Below, one piece after another: positions 22,165-32,429 of a stretch of 64,000 bases of DNA. The notes beneath the pieces are model-generated. The model ran no database searches, was not told the origin of the DNA, and worked only from the letters and a program-made list of their open reading frames with translations. Source of the DNA: Armigeres subalbatus (taxonomy: Eukaryota > Arthropoda > Insecta > Diptera > Culicidae); assembly GCF_024139115.2 (NCBI RefSeq), contig NC_085141.1, positions 217,781,783 through 217,845,782 of the forward strand, read 5' to 3'. How positions within the stretch are numbered: position 1 is the stretch's first letter; each line of letters begins with the position of its first letter. The position numbers and the translations under genes were made by a program.

Positions 22165-22521
22165 GCCATAATCAGCCATTGTTTGGTGCCGATTGGTCAA
22201 CTGTCTGAAGAAGTGCAGGAAGCCAGAAACAAAGATTGGAAAAGGTAATTTTCTTACAATTTCTTCGATATGAGCATATTATTTACATAGTTTATCCGGT
22301 AAGCAGATATCGAGAACTCAACAAGCAACAGACAAGCAACGAACCATCATGTTTTGAATATGCTACTCGTTTCATCTGATCCGTTAATAAGTAGTATTCG
22401 CGGATGGCCCAAAAAAGCGAAATATTCGTTTTCGGAGGACGCAAAAACTCTTCTGAAGAACTTTTCAAATAGCAGCATAAACAGTGACAACAGTGGCAGT
22501 GGAAATAGCGACAGCAATTAG
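22165..22521 (+). pseudogene. Transib-like transposase C-terminus with a 62-bp intron, centre and right arm
   Basis: The exon at 22165-22244 encodes AIISHCLVPIGQLSEEVQEA then RNKDWKR. The SEE..EARNK block is comparable to the catalytic-Glu region of RAG1 (ASEGNESGNK) and Transib. It ends at AG|GTAATT. A 62-bp intron (22245-22306) with GT...CAG borders follows, and the next exon continues in phase with YRELN. A frameshift near 22350 moves the downstream frame to VLNMLLVSSDPL, ending at a TAG at 22519. The transposase role (DNA cutting at the termini) is family knowledge. The assignment rests on motif memory and needs a profile search. Confidence 0.65.
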
Positions 22522-23232
22522 CGAATTGAATGCTTTAAAATGATTTTGTGCAGTATCTTAAATAAGCAAAGCAACTTCTTGAATGCATTTTCATTAATAC
22601 ACTTCTAATATTGCAATAAAAATTATTTGTTCAAACATGTCTTACATTCGCTTACAACTCGACAATTTAAGTATTAAATTAAAGTCCATTACTTGTACTT
22701 TGATATGCGTATGAGATTGTTTGCCACAATTTGCCCTATACTTAGTTACAACTACATCAAATATGACTAAAAAATCCATTAAAACTGTTATAACTTTTTT
22801 ATTTTTCAAGTTTTTAAGGTGCAATTACCACCAAACGACGTATTTTGTTATTATCTATAACTTTCTAGAACATGCAAAAAATGTAGAATTGAAAATAAAA
22901 AAGCTATGATGGAAAAACCATTTTTAGGGGGTTGTCGGAATAAAACGTAACAAATCTTCAAAAGTAATGAAATTACGAACTCGGTGTCTTCGACAAAGTT
23001 TTTCAGGAGAACTTTTACTACAACTTTTGTGAAAACATTAACCTTGTCCATTGTAAAGCAGAAAACAAAATTTTATCTCACTTATAGGGGATTGATCAGT
23101 AAGCTAAATACCTTCAAAGAAGCGCATTTACTTACTGATCAAATGTCTCGAAGAGACCGTTACGCTAAATTGCATAATAAAGGTGATATTAATTAAACGC
23201 GCTTAAAACACGGTTTTAGCCACTGTGCTCTG

Positions 23233-24250
23233 AAGTAAATTGAGATGAACACGGTAACATACGGAACAGCAGCAGCTCCGTACCTTGCTACTCGCGCAAT
23301 CGTGCAACTCGCCAAAGACGAACAGGATAAGTTCCCGGCGGCAAGCGATGCGGTACTGAAATCGTTCTATATAGACGATGTTCTTGACGGCGCAGATACA
23401 CTACAGAATGCTCAACAGTTGCAACGCGATTTGGTAGCTCTACTTGCCAGAGGAGGCTTTGAACTGCATAAGTGGTGTGCAAACAACATTACACTTCTCG
23501 AAGACATACCGGCACACGCACACGAAAAGCAGCTGAAATTCGATGAAAGCGGTGTAATCAAGACCCTAGGTATCTTGTGGGACCCAACTGCGGACGCCTT
23601 CATGTTCCGAGTGAAGCCAGTTGATGAGAATACATCTAAACCAACGAAGCGATTAGTGCTGTCCGAGACAGCCAAGTTGTTCGACCCGCTAGGTTTCCTG
23701 GCGCCGACTGTTATAATTGCAAAGATGATAATGCAGCGGTTGTGGAGCGAGAAGACGAATTGGGATGATCCACTGCCTGCAGATCAGTTACATAGCTGGA
23801 TGAGGTTGCGTTCGGAGCTTTGCAGCATCAGTTCATTCAAAATCGACCGAAGGCTAACGGCGGATGACGTGGTGACACAGGAGCTCCACGGATTTGCCGA
23901 TGCGTCTATGCTGGCGTACGGCTGCTGCATTTATTTGCGAAGCGTGACAATGGATGGAAGCGTGAAAGTGTGCCTGATTTGTGCCAAGTCAAAGGTGGCA
24001 CCCATGAAGGAACAGAAGCGTGTTGAGAACCTTGGAGCCGAAATAGAAGAAATTACTATCCCGAGACTTGAATTGTGCGCGGCTCTTCTTTTGGCAGAAC
24101 AAATGAAAAATGTGCGCGAAGCTCTAGCATTTGACACCGAAAAGGTTGTGCTACGGGCCGTCTCGAAAATAGTGTTATGTTGAAATGAAAATTGAACCTT
24201 AAGGCTCCAGTATTTGTGAGAAATCAAGTGATGAAAATTCGTAACCTGAT
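23233..24250 (+). pseudogene. BEL reverse transcriptase C-terminal part and RNase H
   Basis: After the Transib-like insertion the RT resumes with MNTVTYGTAAAPYLATRA. The catalytic motif SFYIDDVLDGADT follows near 23365. An in-frame TAA lies at 23236-23238, right after the join. The RNase H part has ELHGFADASMLAYGCCIYL and ITIPRLELCAALLLAEQM, typical BEL RNase H blocks. The frame closes at a TGA at 24181. Further degenerate codons (APVFVRNQVMKIRNLMP, VKWNYVPTKE) run to about 24285 in another frame. Confidence 0.9.
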
Positions 24251-24262
24251 GCCGAGTGTTAA

Positions 24263-25737
24263 GTGGAACTATGTACCTACGAAGGAAATTTAGTTTCGGA
24301 TTTAGTATCACGTGGTGTGTTTCCCAACGAACTAATGACGAGTATTCTTTGGTGGTCGGGACCAGCGTTCATCCAGGGTGCAGAATACGAAACTGTACCG
24401 AACGAAGTCGAAGCGTTTGTTGAGGAACAGGTTGCAGCAGTGACGATCGACATTCCCGAACAGATAGTGACAGTTGCTGTACCTGATAACCAACTGTACA
24501 ACGGCATCCTTGGATGCAGCAGTTTGCGGAAGCTGCAACGAATCTTTGGCTATGTCAAACGATTTATCTTCAATTGTCAGTCAGAAAAACGACAAGTGCA
24601 GCGGCGTTCCGGATGGTTGAGCAGCGTTGAACACCATGAGGCTGTTGTTCAGCAGTGTGAATTTTCCGAGGACATCGATCGAGTACTGAAGCGCAAAACA
24701 GTGAGCAGAGTGCTGAGAAATGTGAATCCAATTTATGACAGCAGTGATCGGCTGTTGCGAGTTGGCGGTCGAATAAGACATTCTGACCTGCCAAAGGATC
24801 AAAAACACCCGATGATTCTTCCGGAACGCAATCATTTTACTGACATCCCAATTGAAGCACTTCATATTGAAAATTTGCACGTCGGTCTAAATGGCCTCCT
24901 TGCAATTGTTAAGCAAAAATTCTGGCCCATCGGTGCCAAACGAGCTATTCATCGAGTGTTACGGAGGTGCATTACATGCTTCCGTTCGAAGCCTACTGAC
25001 CTGCAGCAATTTATGGGAGATCTTCCGAAATGTCGTGTCACCATAGCACACCCTTTTTCGAGAACGGGAGTCGACTACGCTGGCCCGTTTCTTTTAAAGG
25101 TAGGCGCCCGTTCCAAGATCAAGTTGAAAGCGTACATTTGCCTATTTGTGTGTATGGTCACTAAGGCCATACACCTTGAATTGGTGTCATCTTTAACAAC
25201 GGACGGATTCCTCGCGGCCCTTCATAGATTTGCTGGTCGCCGTGGTAACCCTTCAGACATTTTTTCGGACAATGGGACCAACTTCCGTGGGGCTGATCGA
25301 CAACTCACGGAATTAGCTGCGCTTTTGGAGTCCCAGGTTCTGAAGCAGCGCATAAGTGATTTCTGCCAACCACGAGGAATAACTTGGAAGTTTAATTCCC
25401 CACGTGCACCGCACCACGGTGGGTTATGGGAAGCAAACGTAAAGTGTATGAAAACTCACCTCTACAAGATACTCAACGAGAGTTACTTGACGTATGAGGA
25501 AATGAATTCCCTAATAATTCAAATAGAAGGAATTTTGAATTCTCGCCCTCTCGTACAACTGACCGACGATCCATTTGATTATGAAGCCTTAAGTCCGAGC
25601 CATTTTCTAATTGGCCGCGAAATTAATTCGGTTGCTGAGCCTGTATATGAAGATTTGCGAGAGACTAGCTTGTCACGGTACCAACATATGCAGAAAAGGA
25701 AGCAATGTTTCTGGCGTCGCTAGTCGAGCGAGTACAT
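24263..25737 (+). pseudogene. BEL integrase
   Basis: Integrase inserts the cDNA copy into the genome. The 486-codon frame starts in the RNase H/connection region (DLVSRGVFPNELMTS). It has the zinc-binding HHCC (ALHIENLHVG ... RCITCFR, about 24857-24990). The catalytic triad follows: GVDYAGPF (Asp, about 25073), FSDNGTNFRG (Asp, about 25270) and HHGGLWEANVK (Glu, about 25430). ILNSRPLVQLTDDP and ALSPSHFLIGRE follow, as in other BEL integrases. A TAG at 25721 ends the frame, and the reading continues to about 25743, where the CAG-flanked element is inserted. All catalytic residues are present. Confidence 0.92.
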
Positions 25738-25743
25738 AACCAG

Positions 25744-27155
25744 GGGTGGCATTGTGCATCTCGATTCGAACGTAATTCTATCGAGTCGAACATGTTTGGC
25801 ATTACGGGTTTCGATTCGATCTCGAAAACGACTCATCGTTCGAGTATGATCGAGGAGGTACAAGAATAACGAGATGTTTTGGCATTATGGATGCTCGATA
25901 GCACACTGAAAAACGACTCAAGTCGAATGAAAAACACTCGTCACCTTTTTAGCTTTCGAATGTTGTTCGAGAGTCGTTTCTTGCTGAAAGTTTTTAATTA
26001 TAATTTGTTATTATTTCTCTACGAGAAGAGAATAAATGTTTTATTATTGTTTCTTGAGAAAAACAGTGTCTTAAGTATACCTACTTTTATAGTTCCCTGA
26101 CAATATGCAATCTCTAATTATCCCGAAATCCGCGTAAAAACGACTTCAACTAAAATCGGTTTTTCGAAGTTTTCACGTATTTCTTGACGATTTCGATAAA
26201 TCGCGTGAGAAATCCATGAGTAAAATCTGCGTAAAAACGTGTTTATTCCACAACTAGCAGACCCGACGAACTACGTTTCGCCTAAAATTGAATTATGATC
26301 AGAGACAGTTATGCAAAAAGTTGTGTTCCATTTGTGTGAGAGCCCCTCCTTCTAGAGGGGGTGGGGTCTCGAACCATCTTAAGAACCTTCCTCGAGCCCA
26401 CAAAACCCCACCATACAAATTTTCACGCCGATCGGTTCAGTAGTTTCCGAGTCTATAAGGTTCAGACAGACAGAAATTCATTTTTATGTATATAGATAGA
26501 AGATAGAAGATCTACGTAAAAATAAATGAGTTAAATAAAAAAAAAACGCGCATGAGATGACTCAAGTGCATTTAACTAATACACATAGAAACATCAAAAT
26601 AATTTATTATCGAATCCTTCTTTAGCTTTAAATTATTTAGCACAAAATTTGATCTGTGGCATAAATTCGAATAAACATAAAACTTATAATTTGTGTCGTA
26701 ACAATATCTCAATTTACAAAACGTGTCGTATCGGCATAATGTTTTAATCGGTTGCAACTGCTCAATAAATAATATTGCTTTTTAAAGTCATCGAGCACAA
26801 TTTGCTTGTTTATAAATTAACTGTCAATTCATGCCATGAAGGATGCCTTTCCAACAGACAACATACTACACGCAGATGAAATTACTCTTATTCTCTCTGT
26901 TTACTCACATTCGCCATGCGCTGAAGGTTGTCTCTCCTGCAGGCGGCATACTAAACACGGAGACAGCTATCTCTTATTCTCTCTGTTTACATTCCGTTTG
27001 ACAGAACATACTCGATTGAACTAGTACAACACCATTCGAAATCTTGTACTGCGACTGAATGAAGTCGAACGAAATACATAATGCCGCAATTTTTTCGAAA
27101 CGAATCGAAAAACTTACGAATCGAGTGATTCGATTAGAGATGCGCAATGTCACCC
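25744..27155. mobile_element. 1412-bp terminal-repeat element with 3-bp CAG duplication (PIF/Harbinger-like?)
   Basis: The left terminus is GGGTGGCATTGTGCATCTC and the right terminus, on the other strand, GGGTGACATTGCGCATCTC. CAG lies on both sides (25741-25743, 27156-27158). Removing the element and one CAG joins BEL codons ...EYIT and SLQRR in frame. Three-base duplications fit PIF/Harbinger or CACTA-type elements. The subterminal parts are rich in short TCGA-containing repeats (TCGAATGAA, CGATTCGAA). Inside, an imperfect tandem (TTATTCTCTCTGTTTAC twice, 26888-26990) and a Helitron-like element are present. No transposase is encoded. Confidence 0.75.
26254..26496 (-). mobile_element. 243-bp non-autonomous Helitron-like element
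   Basis: On the minus strand it begins TCTATATACATAAAAATGAA after an A and ends CGTCGGGTCTGCTAG before a T. The 5' TC, 3' CTAG and A|T insertion site are Helitron rules. The 5' part contains CTGTCTGTCTGAACC and TAGACTCGGAAACTACTGAA, a phrase seen in many short insect Helitrons. It is nested within the CAG-flanked element and encodes no protein. Confidence 0.7.
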
Positions 27156-27158
27156 CAG

Positions 27159-27390
27159 CTTACAAAGGCGTAGCAAGCGGTATAAGGAACCATCGATACT
27201 GCAGAAGGGGTTACTAGTTATTCTTAAGGAGGACAACATGCCTCCCCAAACATGGAAGCTAGGCCGCATCGAAGAACTTTACCCTGGCAATGATGGCATT
27301 ACAAGAGTAGTTGACGTACGCACGAGCACTGGTGTCTATCGCCGGGCGACCACAAAGATAGCTGTTCTCCCTATCAATGACGAAGCCTGA
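27159..27390 (+). pseudogene. C-terminal end of BEL pol
   Basis: After the insertion the frame resumes as SLQRRSKRYKEPS and runs through LLVILKEDNMPPQTWKLGRI, ELYPGNDGITRVVDVRTSTG and RRATTKIAVLPI to a TGA at 27388-27390. The NMPPQTWKLGRI...LYPGNDG...RVVDVRT block is diagnostic of the BEL/Pao integrase C-terminal domain. No env-like frame follows; a short tract with a CGCGGGGG polypurine-like end leads to the 3' LTR. Confidence 0.9.
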
Positions 27391-27444
27391 CATGCGAAGA
27401 AGGATTGAGGGTCTCCTGCTAGGGAAACCCACCGCGGGGGAATA

Positions 27445-27557
27445 TGTTTCGAGATAAATAAATTGAATTTCTTTCCGTGTAGTGTTGCGCACATTTCAAC
27501 GTGTGAGTGGTGAGAAGAATCAGCGCATGAGCTTTTTTAGTTATCTTACGTACAACA
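27445..27557 (+). repeat. BEL 3' LTR (limits approximate)
   Basis: It begins TGTTTCGAGATAAATAAATT right after GGGGGAATA and matches the 5' LTR remnant for about 100 bp. ACA at 27555-27557 is a plausible end, but the 5' copy is truncated before this point, so the true end is not fixed by comparison. Confidence 0.6.
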
Positions 27558-27659
27558 TTGCGATCAGTTCGCTTTTCTTATCGCTATATAAAATTGTTAA
27601 AAATACAGTCAATTAGTGCTAATTTCACTGATTATCCGAAGGAACAATCCATAAAAAAC

Positions 27660-28095
27660 TAAATAACATAAAACTTAAAATTTGCGCATTTTTTATCGTA
27701 ATGATGATCCATAATTTCAGTAATATGATCCATTGCTTTAGTAATATGATCATAATCCATAAATGTTGCTAAATGATCCATAGATTTCAAAAAATGTATG
27801 GATCAATTAATATAGTTTCATTGGCCTTCTTTCCAATGGATCACATGGATCACATTATCAAAAATATGGATCATATTACTGAAATTATGGATCATCATTA
27901 CGATAAAAAATGCGCAAACTTGATATTTTGTGGATCAAAATATAGTTTTTATGGATCATTTTTCAAAGATTCATGGATCACAAAATTATTCTTTATGGAA
28001 TCTCCCGAAATATTTTATGGATTTATGGTAACGTTTTATGGAACAATCAGATGTTATTTACGGATCATTTTTCATTTTTTATGGATCGTTTTTGC
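27660..28095. repeat. ATGGATCAT-type degenerate tandem array
   Basis: ATGGATCAT and its complement ATGATCCAT recur about every 15-25 bp, with spacers such as AATTTCAGTAAT and TTTTCAAAGATT. The polarity switches near 27780, from ATGATCCATAA on the left to TATGGATCA on the right, giving a foldback layout. Related sequence (ATGATCCATAAATC, AAAATGATCCA) also sits just left of the BEL 5' LTR at 18910-18938. Confidence 0.75.
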
Positions 28096-30489
28096 ACATT
28101 GAACGATGCAAAGTAAGGGCTGCCCATCGTTTTCCCCTTTTCCTTCAGTATACCACAAAGATTCGTTCTGCATATTCAACCAAAAAATCTGGAACACAAA
28201 ATTCAACCATGTTACAATCACATTTCTCAATGAAAGACGCACATATATGTACCACTTCCATGTCCTTATCAGTGAGGTGCCTTATTCACAACCACCACCA
28301 GAGTAAGCAATATTTCCATTCATCGTTGCCCCATACATTGTTTGGGCCGACTCAATATATCCTCGGTAGGTAAATAAGCCCCACGGAGAAAAGAAAAAGC
28401 GCACTCCTGCTCACACAAGCCAACAACGTGACATATGATAATGTGACCGTTAATTGGCATTTACTGAGCAAACCAAGACGAGAGAAGTTTCGCTCCACGC
28501 TGAACGCAAGAGAACCAGAGAACGATTTTCCTCCCCCGTTTTCCACTCGCAGCAAAAGAGACACTTACTTCGGATGTTTTCCATCTGAATGCAAGAAAAG
28601 CGGCGTAGGATGAGAAATAGACTGTGACTTTCCATTCGAGTGACAGGTGGTAAGCCTCTTGGAAGGGACACTAATCTGTCATTTTTGCTTTCGAACTCGA
28701 AAACTGTTAACTTCATCCCTTGGTCACATGATTCGGATTTTAATTGACCGATAATTACTAAATGAGTTTGGAAGGATTCCGAAAAATCATCAAGCAATTA
28801 TCGTCGAATAAACTCTCGAAAAGACATTTTGATGACACTTGCGTGTTGACAGCTTTTAGTGTTCGCGCCGATGTTCATCAACGTTTTGTTCCATCTGCGT
28901 CAATGTCATTTTTGGTATTTAAGGATTATTTGAACACTTGTTATAGTAGACGATGGATGGTGGTCGTGAACGACCATAATCTCTAGAGGATTGGTGGCAC
29001 CAGCAAATAATTCTACAGTGTTGTTAAAAATGGGTTATCGGACGGAGCATTTGTATCTTTTGGTTTTTGTTTTCTGTTAGATTTTTTTTTGTTTTTGAGT
29101 GGAATGTTTTTATTCACCTAATAATTGAGCACATTAAAATTATACCACTTTATTAGTGTTTTAATACATACGTAAATGCCAACTTCAACTGTAAAACAAT
29201 CTTCCGTATTTCTACCCTGAATGGAATCAAGCAAACATTGGTACGAGCTTATAGTTGAGGTAAAAATATGCGAATCTGTCAAGATGCAAATAAGGTGATG
29301 GAACGAATAAGATATGTAGTACTAAACTCGCCTTTGTTACTTTGACGTACATATCAGTAAGAAAAAAATGCATATTTAAAATCCAGGTATGTTTGAAGCT
29401 AAATATAGATCGCTCTAAATATAGAAAAGTCTAATTGAAATCAAATACCAACTGAACCAACGTGTTCCACCGCCAACCGGTATGTTTAGAAATGCGAATC
29501 AATATGAGGTAACGGGTGAGAACCCCTGCCTCGACATATGCCGGTAAACATAATTAAAAATTGAATTCACACACTCCAAGTGGTGAGCCTCGCGATAAAC
29601 GTCGGCCGTGATAGGTCGGGGAATTTCTATTAACACTTTCACTCGCTCGAGTCGTCATATCGGAGGGGTGAGGAGCACCTTATGGCGTTGTTGCGGTGAA
29701 ATTTCGTTCGGCTGTTTGCATGTCGTCACGTACCTTAACCGATGCTCACATTTTCCACCTTCTTCTTTGGTTGCCACCGGGAAGTCGCAAGTGGAAATGT
29801 GAAGGAATAGACGAACTTTGGGTCAAGGTTTCAATGCGTTGAAGCGGCAACGGGTCATGGCATTCCGGTGAAGGAAGTTAAATATGTTCTTATGTTTTTA
29901 TAATTCTGTCATTAAGGTGTTCAAATATCATTTGCACAAGTACTAAATTGAAGCTTATAGAACTGAAGAAACTTTACGGTTGAAGTATATTCAGTTACAA
30001 ATATATATCGTTAAATAAGTACAATGATAAAATAAAATAAAATACTTATGATTTGGCAATTTATAAACAAAAACCTTGATTAATGTACCTAGTGATATTG
30101 ATTCCAAAAATATAAATATAGATAAATAAATACCATTGTTTTTATTCATTGTAATATAACTTTTTGTGGGAAAAATGGTTAAAGATAGGTAAGTGATAAA
30201 GAGAAAGCTAAAAAAATTCAATCATTTCTCTATGAAACAGTTATTTGACCACAACTGTTTGTCCAATTGTCAGTTTTCAATGGAACACAAGGACAGGATT
30301 CTCCATTGAGCACAAACAAGCGAGCAATTCGGTTGAGTATGTTTGCCTGATAAAAGTGGGCACGAATATGGAAACGCAAGGATTCTTAGCATGGTGTAAG
30401 CATGACGAATCGCTCTGCCGTCTCGGTTTGCTTCTGGGTATGCAGGGCAGACAGAGGATGACCACTACTTGTACTTAGATTTTTTGGAG
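28096..30489. other. Unassigned, apparently single-copy DNA
   Basis: No transposon motif, tandem repeat or convincing coding frame was seen. The segment at 29440-29830 is GC-richer than its surroundings and looks unique, so it could hold host regulatory or untranslated sequence. Open frames of 60-115 codons occur on both strands without recognisable domains. Confidence 0.35.
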
Positions 30490-30688
30490 AAAATCCGCGA
30501 AGGATTCCTGCACGAATTACTTAAAGATATCCTGGATGATCACGGGGTGAAATTTCTAGAGGGGCTTCAGGGTGAATTCAAAAAGGTACTCCAGGAGTAA
30601 CTCCAGAAGTAATTTCTGGAGAAGCTTTAAGAAGAATTGGATTCATGGGTGAATTCAGAATGAATTCATAGGGGAATGCAAAATGATT

Positions 30689-31019
30689 TTTTTATTTAGA
30701 TTTTCTATTATTCATTGTTGTTGTCGTTGCTGGTCCATCTCAACTTGAGTCCATTGTGTCCATTTGTCCGCGCCGTGAATCCAATGATCGTTACATTGTT
30801 CGGTTGCCATTCATCCGGGTACATTGGAGGAATGCCACCAAGAAGAACAAATTGTCAGTCGTCATCAGGCAGTCATAGTGGTAAGGGCGTTCCTTGATAC
30901 GCCACTGCATAGGCTGCGCATCCGGCGACTGACGAGAGTTTGGTGGAGCGGCTGGGAATCAATCCCATGACCATTCGCTTGTAGGGTGAACGTGTAGCCA
31001 ATTACGCTATGGAACCCCC
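30689..31019 (-). mobile_element. tRNA-derived SINE, Feilai-like
   Basis: On the minus strand the element starts GGGGGTTCCATAGCGTAATT. It has an A-box-like TAGCGTAATTGG (30998-31009) and a B-box-like GGGATTGATTCCC (30954-30966), the internal RNA polymerase III promoter of a tRNA gene. It ends in AACAACAATG followed by an A-rich tail. Possible target duplications ATGCAAAATGATT (30676-30688) and ATGCAGAATGAAT (31020-31032) flank it. These may partly reflect the surrounding repeat. The Aedes Feilai family has this tRNA-like head; family membership is from memory. Confidence 0.75.
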
Positions 31020-31084
31020 ATGCAGAATGAATTCCTGGAGGAATTCAGAATGAATGATTAGAAAACTATTTTGAGCTTTCAGTA

Positions 31085-31245
31085 GGATGTCTTTACTTGT
31101 CTTAAGACGAGTTCGTACAATTCCATTTAATTACACCACTTGATTGTATCTTGACAGATACGTATTTTGACCTCAACGATAAGGACGTCTTCAGTTTCTC
31201 GTACTTGACTCGACTAACGTCGAGTTTAACTAGGAAATTGGAGGA
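31085..31245. repeat. Unclassified dispersed repeat within the minisatellite
   Basis: This stretch is unlike the flanking minisatellite. It contains GACGAGTTCGTACAATTCC, TGTATCTTGACAGATACG and CTCGTACTTGACTCGAC, with a short palindrome around TATCTTGACAGATA. I believe similar phrases are common in mosquito DNA, but I cannot name the family. Confidence 0.3.
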
Positions 31246-32090
31246 AACTCCAAAATGAATTCCTGAAAGAACTCGAGAAGAGCTCAAGGGAGAATTCCTG
31301 GAGGAACTTCAGAATTTATTTCTGTAGAAGTTATTTCAGAATGAATTCCTGGGGCAATTCAGAATTAGCTCCTGGAGAAATTTAGAATGAATTCTTGGGG
31401 GAATTAAGAATAGACTTCTGGAGAAATTCAGAATGAGCTCCTTAGAATTAATTCTTGAAAGAATTCAAAATGAATTCTTAGAGGAATTCAAAATTAATTC
31501 TTAGGGTAAATCATAAAAAAATCCTGAGGGAGTTCATATTATTTCCTAGGGGAATTTGGAATGAATTCCTGAATGAATTCAGGATGAATATTTTGTGATT
31601 CTATAAGGAGTTCCTTCAGGAAATCTTCTTGGAGTTCCGGGGGCATTCAGTATGAATTCTTGGGGGAGTTCAAAACGAATTCCTGGAGAAATTCAAAATG
31701 AATTCTTGGGGCAATTCAGAATAAATTTCTTGGGTAGTTCAGATTATTTCCTGGGGGAATTTAGGATGATTTTTCAGGAGTTCTTCTAGGAATTTTTCTT
31801 GAAATTCCTCAAGGATTCCTCCCGAAATAACTCCTGTTTTCTTCCTGTAGTTTTGCCAAATATTTCTCCTTTGATTTTCAGGAGCGCTTTCAGTATTTCC
31901 TTCTGAAGTTCTTTCAGGATTTTTTTGTTAAAGTTCCTCCAAGAGCTTCTCCAGAATTCCTCCAGCATTTCCGTGAGAATTTTAGATAATGTTGCTTGTA
32001 TATTCCATGGAAGAAATTCCAAAGAATATTCCTCCGCGAGAATTCCGAAAAATTTCTCAAAAAAATCCGAGAAATTTCTTAACTGCAATC

Positions 32091-32429
32091 CGACCAGGAC
32101 GACAAAAGAAAATTATATCAAACTTCTAACAACTTCAGGTATGAAAAACAACTGTTAATAAAGTTTAGTAACTGCCATACGTTTCGAGTGAATGGTTTGT
32201 CAAATTTATAATAGGAACTGTTAGAAAAAGGTACATAACTACATAGCCCGTCCTGTTACAAACCGGTTATTTTATTTTTTCTCGGGAATCTAAAGAATTT
32301 TCTGCGAAAATTTGCCGGGGAGAAAATGACGCTGCCAAGCAAAATCACGACAAACTTCGCCGCCTACGATTTCAGGACCTGTTCGCCGGTCTATAACTCC
32401 CGTAGGAATTTCTTTTGGAACACGAAGAG
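32091..32429. other. Unassigned DNA
   Basis: I recognise nothing in this stretch. It ends in the GAAGAG that may be the left target duplication of the next element. Confidence 0.35.

Larger units (their letters stand above)
21199..23227. mobile_element. 2029-bp palindromic Transib-like DNA element
   Basis: The termini are perfect inverted repeats beginning CACAGTGGCTAAAACCGTG, identical for about 57 bp. A 5-bp duplication CTCTG lies at 21194-21198 and 23228-23232. Transib elements have termini fitting CACWRTG and make 5-bp duplications. Each arm is about 960 bp and the unique centre is about 100 bp (about 22165-22270). Both arms carry the C-terminal exon of a Transib/RAG1-like transposase in opposite directions. 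The whole thing is thus an inverted duplication of the 3' end of an autonomous element. It cannot encode a full transposase and must have moved in trans, if it moved in this form. Confidence 0.85.
18939..27557 (+). mobile_element. BEL/Pao LTR retrotransposon, defective, with nested insertions
   Basis: The element runs from an LTR piece at 18939 through gag, protease, RT, RNase H and integrase to a second LTR piece near 27445-27557. This is the order of BEL/Pao elements (family Belpaoviridae). It is interrupted by the TTAA MITE (19079-19344), the Transib-like palindrome (21199-23227) and a CAG-flanked element (25744-27155). The 5' LTR runs straight into mid-gag sequence at about 19046, so the leader and the start of gag are deleted. 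Nonsense codons and frameshifts occur in every section. No matching target duplication was seen. Confidence 0.9.
30490..32090. repeat. GAATTCC-type degenerate minisatellite, interrupted
   Basis: Units such as GAATGAATTCCTGGAGGAA and GAATTCTTGGGGGAATTAA repeat with a period near 23 bp over most of the span. Each unit is an imperfect palindrome (GAATTCC...GGAATTC). The phase inverts near 31790, after which TTCCTCCAGAATTCC-type units dominate. The array is broken by a tRNA-derived SINE (30689-31019) and an unclassified repeat (31085-31245). Confidence 0.8.

Noticed and set aside
21379..23051. Two nearly identical 65-codon frames in opposite directions (NVFTKVVVKVLLK)
   Set aside because: They are the same 3' untranslated part of the Transib-like element in both palindrome arms. 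The match reflects the inverted repeat, not a gene pair.
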